From CAYHWW01 sp964360145 (GTDB lineage: Bacteria > Bdellovibrionota > UBA1018 > CAYHWW01): 6,657 bases of DNA. Shown piece by piece: positions 1 through 5,579 of the stretch. The position numbers and the translations under genes are program-made. The stretch's first letter is position 1, and each line of letters opens with the position of its first letter. The notes beneath the pieces are model-generated. The model made no database searches and was not told the DNA's origin. It saw nothing but the letters and a program-made list of their open reading frames with translations. Location: positions 1 to 6,657 of the forward strand of contig CAYHWW010000179.1 of the NCBI GenBank assembly GCA_964360145.1, in the 5' to 3' direction.

Positions 1-102
1 ATCGCGGAGACGGGGCGCGTGCTGGGCAGCGTGCGCACCCCCTGCTTTATTGTCAAATTTGGAGCCTACTTCGAAGGTGGCTGCTCCATGAAACTTACGT
101 AG
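1..102 (+). CDS. 3' end of an unidentified protein-coding gene (partial)
   Basis: Frame 1 is open from the window edge to a TAG at 100-102, giving 33 residues that end in GGCSMKLT. About three quarters of the codons end in G or C, which looks coding and is better than the other two plus frames. The stretch VRTPCFIVKFGAYFEGG reads like the edge of a folded domain, but I do not recognise the family. The stop codon TAG is also the first three bases of the repeat's inverted terminus (TAGGC), so the repeat may have set or shortened this C-terminus. No start is visible. It converges with the small minus-strand gene that ends at 300. The call rests on codon bias and position only and could be wrong. 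Confidence 0.35.
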   Translation: MAETGRVLGSVRTPCFIVKFGAYFEGGCSMKLT

Positions 103-152
103 GCTCGGTCTTTTCCCGCATAGCTTCGTTGTCGTCGTCGCCCGCTCCACGC

Positions 153-170
153 GGCGCACAGGAGTGCGCC
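153..170 (+). other. Conserved core hairpin of repeat copy A, AGGA loop
   Basis: GGCGCAC (153-159) and GTGCGCC (164-170) form a perfect 7-bp stem closed by an AGGA loop. In copy B the same stem is GGCGTAC/GTACGCC, so one C-G pair has become T-A by a double change. This is the best-conserved part of the repeat, and preserved pairing suggests that the fold, in DNA or RNA, matters. Confidence 0.75.
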
Positions 171-232
171 TTGGTCGCCGGGCTCCTCCTCCCGTCGCCT
201 ACGCATCCTGCTTCGGCGCAGCTGCGCTGACC

Positions 233-258
233 GATTTCCGGGCTCGTGCCCGGAAATC
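233..258. other. Perfect 11-bp hairpin inside repeat copy A
   Basis: GATTTCCGGGC (233-243) and GCCCGGAAATC (248-258) pair without mismatch around a TCGT loop. It lies between convergent genes and could slow or stop transcription from either side. No run of T follows it on either strand, so it is not a canonical intrinsic terminator. A 12-base perfect palindrome, GCGCAGCTGCGC, sits just before it at 216-227. Copy B has neither structure. Confidence 0.7.
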
Positions 259-299
259 CTCGCTCTGCGGGAAAAGCCCTTCGCCTAATCTTAGGGCCC

Positions 300-626
300 T
301 TATTCAGCGGCGGACGGCTCCAAAGGCACGGATGTGCCGCGTGGCGCACTAGGGACCTGACAGGTCTGCAATGCATGATAGTTCGCCATAAAATGGTTCC
401 CTAGCGCTCTGCCTATTCTCTCGTCCAGCTCCGCGAGCTTGTTGAGACGTTCCGCCTCGCTGGCAATCCCCACGCAGAGGGGGGCGGAGGGGGTGGCGGG
501 TGGCCTCGTCCGTCCGGACCTCCGGCCCCAGCGCGTCTCCTGGGCGAAGACCACGGGGGCCATGAGCGTGAGTATGAGACACAGCTTCATCATGAATGCG
601 GTAGTACGAACGCTGGATGGCAGCAT
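300..626 (-). CDS. Small exported protein of unknown function
   Basis: The 108-residue product begins with a Sec-type signal peptide: Arg7 and Lys14, a hydrophobic stretch from about 15 to 26, and a V-F-A motif that predicts cleavage after Ala28. The mature part of about 80 residues has an Arg/Pro-rich start, then Cys51, a short amphipathic helix with leucines at 61, 64 and 67, and Cys89. The two cysteines could form a disulfide in the periplasm. I chose the ATG at 626 because GAAGGGG lies about 5 nt upstream of it. An ATG at 593 would give a more standard n-region (MMKLCLIL) but has no clear ribosome binding site. It follows the M16 genes by 108 bp on the same strand and may share their transcript. 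I recognise no family. The signal peptide is the main evidence that it is real. Confidence 0.55.
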   Translation of the reverse strand: MLPSSVRTTAFMMKLCLILTLMAPVVFAQETRWGRRSGRTRPPATPSAPLCVGIASEAERLNKLAELDERIGRALGNHFMANYHALQTCQVPSAPRGTSVPLEPSAAE

Positions 627-734
627 GGCAACCCCTTCTCGAATAGGTTACCTCCCCTCATGGGATATTCAACTTATTCTGTTTTCATGTCTCGTCGATG
701 CCGGTCAATATTGCCGCACGTCCGCGCACCAGAC
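627..734 (-). other. Intergenic spacer before the small exported-protein gene
   Basis: This 108-bp gap separates the stop of the second M16 gene from the small exported-protein gene. On the minus strand it holds a TTGACC that might serve as a -35 box, but no convincing -10 lies 16-18 bp further on. A purine-rich GGGGAGG (about 647-659) precedes no start codon at a usable distance. I see no terminator hairpin. Confidence 0.3.
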
Positions 735-2312
735 CTACAAAAACCCCTTGGCCTCCACCACGCGGTAGGAAATCCCCGCCGCCTTCAGCGCGGGCCCGAT
801 TTTGACCGCATCCCCCACCACCACCGTCGTATAGGGCGGCGCCGGGAAATACTTCTTCACCGCGACCTTCAAACTCTCAACAGTCACAGCGCTGATGCCG
901 GGACGATAGGCATTGAGGAATTCCTCCGGCAACCCGGAGAGCAGCGCGCTGAAATACATCTTCGCCACATTGTAGCGGTCGTGGAGGATGAGGGGAAAAG
1001 AGCCAATGAGATAATTCTTCGCAGCGGAAAGCTCCTCGTCATTGAGTGACGTGCCGTTGCGAAAAAGCCGCAACTGCTTCCAGGTCTCGCGCAGCAAACG
1101 CCCGGCTTTCTCTTCGGCGCAGGTGGCTGAAATGACATAGGTACTCATCTTCTCACCGTAATTGAATTCGCCACCAATGCCGTAGGTGAGACCGCGCTTC
1201 TCCCGGATGGCCTGGTTCAGGCGGCTCCTGAAGGGCCCGCTCAAGATGGCCTCCGCCACTTCAAGCTCAGAATACTCAGGCACCTGGCGTGACGGCCCCA
1301 GGAAGCCCATTTGCACATGGGCTTCCCGCAAACCCGGGCGCTGGACGATGGTGATCACGCCGGGCGCGGCCTTGAATGCGCTCACCGCCTGGGGCTGCCA
1401 CTGTTTGAAGCCTTGGTCCACGGCGGCATCGGGATCTACGATGCGCTGAGCGGTCCAGGCTTCGAGTCTCCGCAGCACGGGCTCTAAAATCTCATCACGG
1501 TCTTTGCCGCCAATGACAAGCACCCGAGCTTTCGAAGGCTGTACCAGCATGGCGTAGTACCGCTTCACATCGGCTACGGTGAGCATGCGTAAGTCCCTCA
1601 AAAATCCTGACGAGGGGCGGCCCTTCAATGTACCATTCAAGAGTTGCAAGGCCAGCACACGGCTCACAAGGGCGCCGGGCACGTCGGCGATCTGTTCCAC
1701 CCGATCCATGAAATTCCTCTTCATGCGACTGAAAGAAGTCTCCGCGAGCTGCGGGACCGCCACCACGGAAAAGAACGCATTGAGCACGTCGTCGACGCTT
1801 TTATTCAAGCCGCCAGTGCCGAAGGTGGCGCGATCCTCGCCCACGGCTTCTTCCACCACGGCGGCGAGGTCATCAAGCCTACGGACGAGCTGGCTCTCAT
1901 CGAGTTCACCAGCGCCCTTGCGCATGAGGCTGGCGGTCATCACGGCGAGACCGCTGTAATCAGCCGGGTCGCTGTCCGCCCCCCGGGGGAAAGACACCTC
2001 GACTTCAAAGAGTGGCACGTGGGGGCTGGGGAAATAGAGCACTTCCACGCCAGAGGCGAGGCGAATGCGCTCATGGGGCGGCACCACGTGATCGTTGCGG
2101 AAAAGATTCTCCGGGCTTGGGGCTTTATGGGAACAGCCCGCTGCGATCAGGACACAGATGAACACTAGGCATAGGATAGGCTGTCGAGAAAGTTGCCAGC
2201 TGCGAGGCGGAGGGCCGCAGCGAGCGACCAAGGCGTACTCCTGTACGCCGCGTGAAGCCGCGAGGACCCGACAACGAAGCAGATGGCACTTTATCGACAG
2301 CCTACGCCTCAT
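735..2312 (-). CDS. M16 family peptidase-like lipoprotein, zinc site lost (Arg/Tyr subunit)
   Basis: As read from 2312 the product has 525 residues. Residues 45-60 are a lipoprotein signal ending IAAGC with Cys60 as the likely lipidated residue, so it is probably membrane-anchored in the envelope. An N-terminal M16 domain (about 80-290) is followed by a C-terminal M16 domain (about 310-510). Where active members have HxxEH, this one reads VMTAS at 124-128, so it cannot bind zinc in the usual way. It keeps the C-terminal substrate-binding pair, Arg370 and Tyr377 in REKRGLTY. Paired M16 proteins of this kind form heterodimers in which one partner supplies zinc and the other Arg/Tyr. The ATG overlaps the stop of the preceding M16 gene as ATGA. 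Residues 3-44 are encoded by repeat copy B and give an unusually long n-region. The true start may instead be TTG at 2231 (residue 28), which has AGGAG six bases upstream. Family assignment is firm; the start is not. Confidence 0.85.
   Translation of the reverse strand: MRRRLSIKCHLLRCRVLAASRGVQEYALVARCGPPPRSWQLSRQPILCLVFICVLIAAGCSHKAPSPENLFRNDHVVPPHERIRLASGVEVLYFPSPHVPLFEVEVSFPRGADSDPADYSGLAVMTASLMRKGAGELDESQLVRRLDDLAAVVEEAVGEDRATFGTGGLNKSVDDVLNAFFSVVAVPQLAETSFSRMKRNFMDRVEQIADVPGALVSRVLALQLLNGTLKGRPSSGFLRDLRMLTVADVKRYYAMLVQPSKARVLVIGGKDRDEILEPVLRRLEAWTAQRIVDPDAAVDQGFKQWQPQAVSAFKAAPGVITIVQRPGLREAHVQMGFLGPSRQVPEYSELEVAEAILSGPFRSRLNQAIREKRGLTYGIGGEFNYGEKMSTYVISATCAEEKAGRLLRETWKQLRLFRNGTSLNDEELSAAKNYLIGSFPLILHDRYNVAKMYFSALLSGLPEEFLNAYRPGISAVTVESLKVAVKKYFPAPPYTTVVVGDAVKIGPALKAAGISYRVVEAKGFL
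2177..2305 (-). repeat. Structured interspersed repeat, copy B, inside the 5' end of an M16 gene
   Basis: The termini are near-perfect inverted repeats: TAGGCTGTCGAGAAAG at 2177-2192 faces CTTTATCGACAGCCTA at 2289-2304, and TTGCCA and TGGC continue the pairing inward. The centre carries the stem GGCGTAC/GTACGCC (2232-2238 with 2243-2249), with AGGA as the loop on the minus strand. Bases 2224-2254 match copy A at 29 of 31 positions, and the two differences pair with each other. Bases 2269-2280 also match copy A exactly. It is shorter than copy A and lacks the 11-bp hairpin. It begins a few bases after the stop of the upstream M16 gene, in the same orientation relative to that gene as copy A has to its own upstream gene. 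Confidence 0.8.
2229..2242 (-). promoter_or_regulatory. Possible ribosome binding site and TTG start supplied by the repeat
   Basis: On the minus strand AGGAG (2242-2238) is followed after six bases by TTG (2231-2229), in frame with the M16-like lipoprotein. Most of the AGGAG lies in the loop of the conserved hairpin, so folding could expose or limit it. Starting here would shorten the n-region before the lipoprotein signal to about 18 residues. The alternative is the ATG at 2312, coupled to the upstream stop. The sequence alone does not decide between them. Confidence 0.4.
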
Positions 2313-3655
2313 TGGCTCCTCCCCCGGGGCTTCATGTAGACCACCACGCGGTTCTCTTTACCCAGATACATGCGCGCCACCCGCAAAAGATCCGCCACGG
2401 TGAGCCTCATGACATTCTCGAACTGGCGAAATACGGCGCCCGTGTCCTTCCAGTAATACTCGCCGAAGAGAACCATGGAGGCCAAACCAAAACCTGATTT
2501 AGTCTCTGACATCATGCCCAGCTCCATCCAGCGCTTCACCCGGGCCAGTTCGTTCTCGCTGATGGGCTCCGTCCTCACGTCGTCGATCAAAGCGTCAATC
2601 TCGCTATGCACCCGCTCCACGGGAAACCCCGCCCGCAAATCCGCGGTGATCATGAAAAGGCTGGGATTGGGGGCCAGCACCACTTCGGCGCTCACCCCCA
2701 CGGCGAGCTGCTTCTCCCGAACGATGATCTCTTTGGCGCGAGCGCTGCCCAAACCGAAGAGCACCGCGGACAGCGTGGAAAGCGCGGAAATATCCGGATG
2801 TGACATCTCGGGGATGCGATAGCCCACGACAAAGGACTCCGACTCCACGGGACGATACATGACCTTGCGCCGCTCGAACATCAAGGGCTCCGGCGCCTCC
2901 AGCCGCAGGGGCGGCACGGGCTTGCCCTTGATGCGGCCATATTCCTTTTGAATCCATCTCAGTGCCTCGGCAACCTTGAAGTCCCCGGCGATGGCAACGA
3001 AGGCATTCGCAGGCTGGTAATACGTGCTGTAGAAGTCTCGGCACTGACTCAAGGGGATGGCCTTGATATCCTCTTCATAGCCGATAACGGGCACCCCATA
3101 GGGGTGGTTGGGGAAAGCCATCGCATAGAGCTCCAGGAGCATCTGGGCCCTGAAGTCGCTATCGACGCGCATACGGCGCTCTTCCAATACCACCTTGCGC
3201 TCCCCCTCCAACACGTCCTCATTCAAGTTAAGGGAGGACATGCGATCAGCCTCCAGCTCAATGACGTCTTTTAGATACGCTGAGGCGACCGTCTCGTAAT
3301 AAACGGTGGAATCTCGTTCCGTGAAAGCATTGACGTTGGCCCCCCGGGATTCGAGGCGATTGAAAAATGTCTGAGCAGGGAAACGGGGCGTCCCCTTGAA
3401 CATCAGATGCTCAAAGAGATGGGCGATGCCCGTGGCGCCGTTGCTCTCCCATACAGACCCCACCCTGTACCAAGTAGCGTAACTCACTACGGGCACGCTG
3501 TGATCTTCAGCAAGGATCACCGTGAGACCATTGGGCAGCACCTCTTTGCGCACTTCGAAGTCGGAGCCGTCGAGACGGATCACGTTGTCCTTGCCCTTGT
3601 GGGCGCAACCGGAAAGCAAGGCACAGAGAACAGCGACTACTGCCCAGGATCTCAA
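2309..3655 (-). CDS. M16 family zinc peptidase lipoprotein, HxxEH catalytic subunit
   Basis: The 448-residue product starts with a lipoprotein signal (lipobox LSGC, Cys17), so it is probably tethered in the envelope. The N-terminal domain carries the inverted zinc motif HLFEH: His79 and His83 bind zinc, Glu82 is catalytic, and Glu159 in VVLEERRM sits 76 residues beyond His83, as expected for the third ligand. The C-terminal domain (about 260-440) has the family fold signature GLGSARAKEIIVREK but reads LAVG where active single-chain members have the Tyr of the Arg/Tyr pair. The next gene keeps that pair, so the two probably form one enzyme that degrades peptides. The start is TTG at 3655, one base after the TGA of the epimerase gene. 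A weak AAGGGTGG lies about 11 nt upstream, and no ATG or GTG exists early enough to keep the signal. The stop overlaps the next ATG as ATGA. Confidence 0.92.
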   Translation of the reverse strand: MRSWAVVAVLCALLSGCAHKGKDNVIRLDGSDFEVRKEVLPNGLTVILAEDHSVPVVSYATWYRVGSVWESNGATGIAHLFEHLMFKGTPRFPAQTFFNRLESRGANVNAFTERDSTVYYETVASAYLKDVIELEADRMSSLNLNEDVLEGERKVVLEERRMRVDSDFRAQMLLELYAMAFPNHPYGVPVIGYEEDIKAIPLSQCRDFYSTYYQPANAFVAIAGDFKVAEALRWIQKEYGRIKGKPVPPLRLEAPEPLMFERRKVMYRPVESESFVVGYRIPEMSHPDISALSTLSAVLFGLGSARAKEIIVREKQLAVGVSAEVVLAPNPSLFMITADLRAGFPVERVHSEIDALIDDVRTEPISENELARVKRWMELGMMSETKSGFGLASMVLFGEYYWKDTGAVFRQFENVMRLTVADLLRVARMYLGKENRVVVYMKPRGRSQ

Positions 3656-3656
3656 A

Positions 3657-4664
3657 TCAGAGCCACCCTTGCTGACGGTACCACTCCACGGCCCTTTTCA
3701 TGCCTTCGTCGATCTTTACCTGCTCCACGAAACTAAGACGCGAGCGAGCGCGAGCATTGGAATAAACATAGTAATCTGGCCGCATCTCCTTGTACTTATC
3801 CAGGGTGAGCTCAAACCTGCGGCCAGTCACTTTCATGGCGGCCTCAGAAATACAGGCTGCGGCGCCCAGCACGGCCAGGGGCATGGGCAACGGCAACATA
3901 CGCTCGCGGCCCAGGGCGCGTTGCACTGCTTTCAAAATGCGGCTCCAGCTGTAGCTCTCGTCACCCACGGCGAAATAGGTTTCTCGGATGTCTTGCCCCG
4001 GCGTCAGCGCCGCGGCGATGGTCATTGCCACAAGGTCATCAACATAAATAAAGTTGTAATGCTTCTCCACGCCGGGGCGCTCGCTGCCTGGCCGCGGGGC
4101 AATACCCCGATTCAACACCTTGATGATCTGGAAGATGCCCCGATCTCGAGGGCCATACACCGGCGGCGGTCGCAGAATGCTGAGAGGTATGGAGCCTAAC
4201 AAACGGCACAGGGCCACCTCGCCTGCCAGCTTACTGGCGCCGTAATGAGAGATAGGCCGAGGTTCACAATCCTCTGTCAATGGCTCCAGGCCCGGTGCCG
4301 GCCCCACGGCGGCCACGCTGCTCACATAGACGAAGCGCTTCAGCCCCGGCGCCGCCCTGGCCACCGCCTGTCCCAAGGACGCGGTACCTTCAGCATTGTG
4401 GGCCATGAACTCTTCGCGGTTCAACCCCGTCACACAGCCCGCGACATGAAAAACATAATCTACGCCAGTGACCGCCCGCTCTAGGGAAGCGACGTCTCGC
4501 AGGTCCCCCTCAGCGACTTCGAAGTTCACTCCCTGCAAAAATGCCCGAGAGCTCGTGGGACGCATCAACGCCCTCACCCGCACTCCACGGCGGACCAATT
4601 CCGCGATGAGGGCACTGCCGATAAAGCCGCTGCCCCCAGTGACCAAGGCGTGAAGTTCTTGCAT
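3657..4664 (-). CDS. NAD-dependent epimerase/dehydratase (extended short-chain dehydrogenase)
   Basis: The 335-residue product opens with the Rossmann motif TGGSGFIG (residues 9-16, glycines 10, 13 and 16) for NAD(P) binding, followed by GDLRD (53-57), which usually contacts the adenine ring. The catalytic set is visible as Ser115/Ser116 in YVSSVAAVG and Tyr141-x3-Lys145 in HYGASK. RPPPVYGPRD (165-174) and YVDDLV (207-212) are further family hallmarks. Such enzymes act on nucleotide sugars, steroids or other lipid-linked alcohols, and the substrate cannot be told here. I chose the ATG at 4664 because it sits just before the Rossmann strand. The frame stays open to 5258, but that stretch is antisense to the hydrolase gene. 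A purine-rich AAAGAGG lies immediately before the ATG, too close for an ideal ribosome binding site. It is the first gene of the minus-strand run and ends 1 nt before the M16 start. Confidence 0.9.
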   Translation of the reverse strand: MQELHALVTGGSGFIGSALIAELVRRGVRVRALMRPTSSRAFLQGVNFEVAEGDLRDVASLERAVTGVDYVFHVAGCVTGLNREEFMAHNAEGTASLGQAVARAAPGLKRFVYVSSVAAVGPAPGLEPLTEDCEPRPISHYGASKLAGEVALCRLLGSIPLSILRPPPVYGPRDRGIFQIIKVLNRGIAPRPGSERPGVEKHYNFIYVDDLVAMTIAAALTPGQDIRETYFAVGDESYSWSRILKAVQRALGRERMLPLPMPLAVLGAAACISEAAMKVTGRRFELTLDKYKEMRPDYYVYSNARARSRLSFVEQVKIDEGMKRAVEWYRQQGWL

Positions 4665-4700
4665 GCCTCTTTGTTGTATGAGACCCCTGAGATCCCGTCT
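4665..4700. promoter_or_regulatory. Very short divergent intergenic region
   Basis: Only 36 bp separate the minus-strand epimerase start from the plus-strand hydrolase start at 4701. I find no pair of -35/-10 boxes that fits inside, so promoters for both directions probably reach into the opposite gene. If the hydrolase used the in-frame GTG at 4650 the two coding regions would overlap by 15 bp. Confidence 0.4.
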
Positions 4701-5579
4701 ATGGCGAAAACAACTCGGAGAAAGACACGGAATCTGGAGTTGCGATCGCCCCGCTGGAAGTGGCCGCCCAAGTTCAAAGAAAAGCCGCTTATCCCCCCGG
4801 GGGACAGGGTCATCATCCTGGGCTGCGGCACCTCCGCCGGCTCTCCAATTTTGGGCTGTACCTGCCCTACATGCTCTTCCTCTGACCCCCGTAATAACCG
4901 GGGCCGGGCCAGCGTCGCCATTCAAAGCAAGGGTCGGTGTTTCCTCGTCGATACCTCCCCCGACCTCCGCCAACAGGCGCTGGCTAATAAACTCAATTGG
5001 GTGGACGCAGTGCTCTTCACCCACCCCCATGCCGACCACCTCCACGGCATCGATGAAATGCGTACCTACAACTACCTCACGGGTCGTGTGATCCCAGCCT
5101 ATGGTAACGAGTGGACTTTGCGGGAGATTATCGACCGCTTCGGCTACATTTTTGAAGAGGGCTACGAGGGGGGAGGTAAACCCCGGCTGGACCTCCACTT
5201 GATGCAGCGCCCCAGGGCCATCGTCGGTGTCAAGGTGATCCCCCTTCCCGTGGACCACGGAAGCATGCCGGTGCTGGGCTACAGGATCAAAGATATTGCG
5301 TACATAACGGACTGTAGTAGTGTCCCGGACCGAACCTTTCGCTCTTTAAAAAACCTCGACGTCCTCGTGCTGGATTGTCTGCGTCCCGGAAAGCACACCA
5401 CCCATCTGAGTGTGGATGAAGCCATCATCTTGGCTCACAAAATCAAGGCCAAGCGCACCTACTTCACTCATATGGGCCACGAAATCGAATACAACGATTT
5501 CGCGAAAAGCTTGCCAGCGACCATGCAACCGGCCTACGACGGATTGGTTATCGAATGCACTGGAGGAAATGACCCATGA
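4701..5579 (+). CDS. PhnP-like metallo-beta-lactamase-fold hydrolase
   Basis: The 292-residue product is a metal-dependent phosphodiesterase-type hydrolase of the metallo-beta-lactamase fold. The metal site reads THPHADHLHG (His108, His110, Asp112, His113), then VDHG (His186), ITDC (Asp204) and a late HMGH (His257 and His260). Near the start, GCGTSAGSPILGCTC..C (Cys53, Cys55, Cys58) matches the cysteine-rich opening of PhnP relatives, which hold a structural zinc there. PhnP itself cleaves cyclic phosphoribose intermediates in phosphonate breakdown. No phosphonate gene is nearby, so the substrate is open. A basic tail of about 35 residues (KTTRRKTR) precedes the fold, which in PhnP relatives starts almost at the N-terminus. 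I chose the ATG at 4701, although its ribosome binding site is weak. A GTG at 4650 would add 17 residues. The stop overlaps the ald start as ATGA. Confidence 0.88.
   Translation: MAKTTRRKTRNLELRSPRWKWPPKFKEKPLIPPGDRVIILGCGTSAGSPILGCTCPTCSSSDPRNNRGRASVAIQSKGRCFLVDTSPDLRQQALANKLNWVDAVLFTHPHADHLHGIDEMRTYNYLTGRVIPAYGNEWTLREIIDRFGYIFEEGYEGGGKPRLDLHLMQRPRAIVGVKVIPLPVDHGSMPVLGYRIKDIAYITDCSSVPDRTFRSLKNLDVLVLDCLRPGKHTTHLSVDEAIILAHKIKAKRTYFTHMGHEIEYNDFAKSLPATMQPAYDGLVIECTGGNDP
5562..5566 (+). promoter_or_regulatory. Strong ribosome binding site for ald
   Basis: GGAGG lies nine bases before the ald ATG at 5576, inside the last codons of the hydrolase gene. Together with the ATGA overlap it fixes the ald start and suggests coupled translation of the two genes. 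Confidence 0.8.

Larger units (their letters stand above)
99..287 (+). repeat. Structured interspersed repeat, copy A (MITE-like, with inverted termini)
   Basis: This non-coding element fills the gap between two convergent genes. Its ends are inverted repeats. Bases 110-120 (CTTTTCCCGCA) pair perfectly with 266-276, and outside them TAGGC at 100-104 faces GCCTA at 283-287. A second GCCTAC at 197-202 pairs with GTAGGC at 99-104, so a shorter core of 99-202 may be the ancestral unit, with 203-287 as an extension. Bases 148-178 match copy B (2224-2254, minus strand) at 29 of 31 positions, and 123-134 (GCTTCGTTGTCG) match it exactly. No transposase is present, so any mobility would be in trans. 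No target-site duplication is evident. Confidence 0.75.

Noticed and set aside
233..258. Intrinsic terminator at the 11-bp hairpin
   Set aside because: The stem is strong and well placed, but no T-run follows on either strand, so I list it only as a hairpin.
95..376. Minus-strand open frame of 93 residues across repeat copy A
   Set aside because: It runs through the inverted repeat and into the small exported-protein gene, and has an Arg/Pro-rich, low-complexity look.
592..662. Short minus-strand frame (ATG near 662, about 23 codons) before the small exported-protein gene, as a leader peptide
   Set aside because: It has no ribosome binding site, no regulatory codon run and no attenuator structure.
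1644..2168. Plus-strand open frame of 174 residues opposite the M16-like gene
   Set aside because: It lies wholly within a recognised gene on the other strand and its His/Gly/Ala-rich composition is that of an antisense shadow in GC-rich DNA.
99..2305. The two repeat copies as ends of one composite transposon, or as part of a CRISPR array
   Set aside because: There are only two diverged copies in opposite orientations with ordinary genes between them, no transposase or integrase, and no regular spacing.
3522..4199. Plus-strand open frame of 225 residues opposite the epimerase and M16 genes
   Set aside because: It crosses the junction of two recognised minus-strand genes and shows no domain, signal or ribosome binding site.
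4665..5258. N-terminal extension of the epimerase frame (533 residues in total)
   Set aside because: The added part is antisense to the well-supported hydrolase gene, has no family features, and the Rossmann motif starts right after the ATG at 4664.
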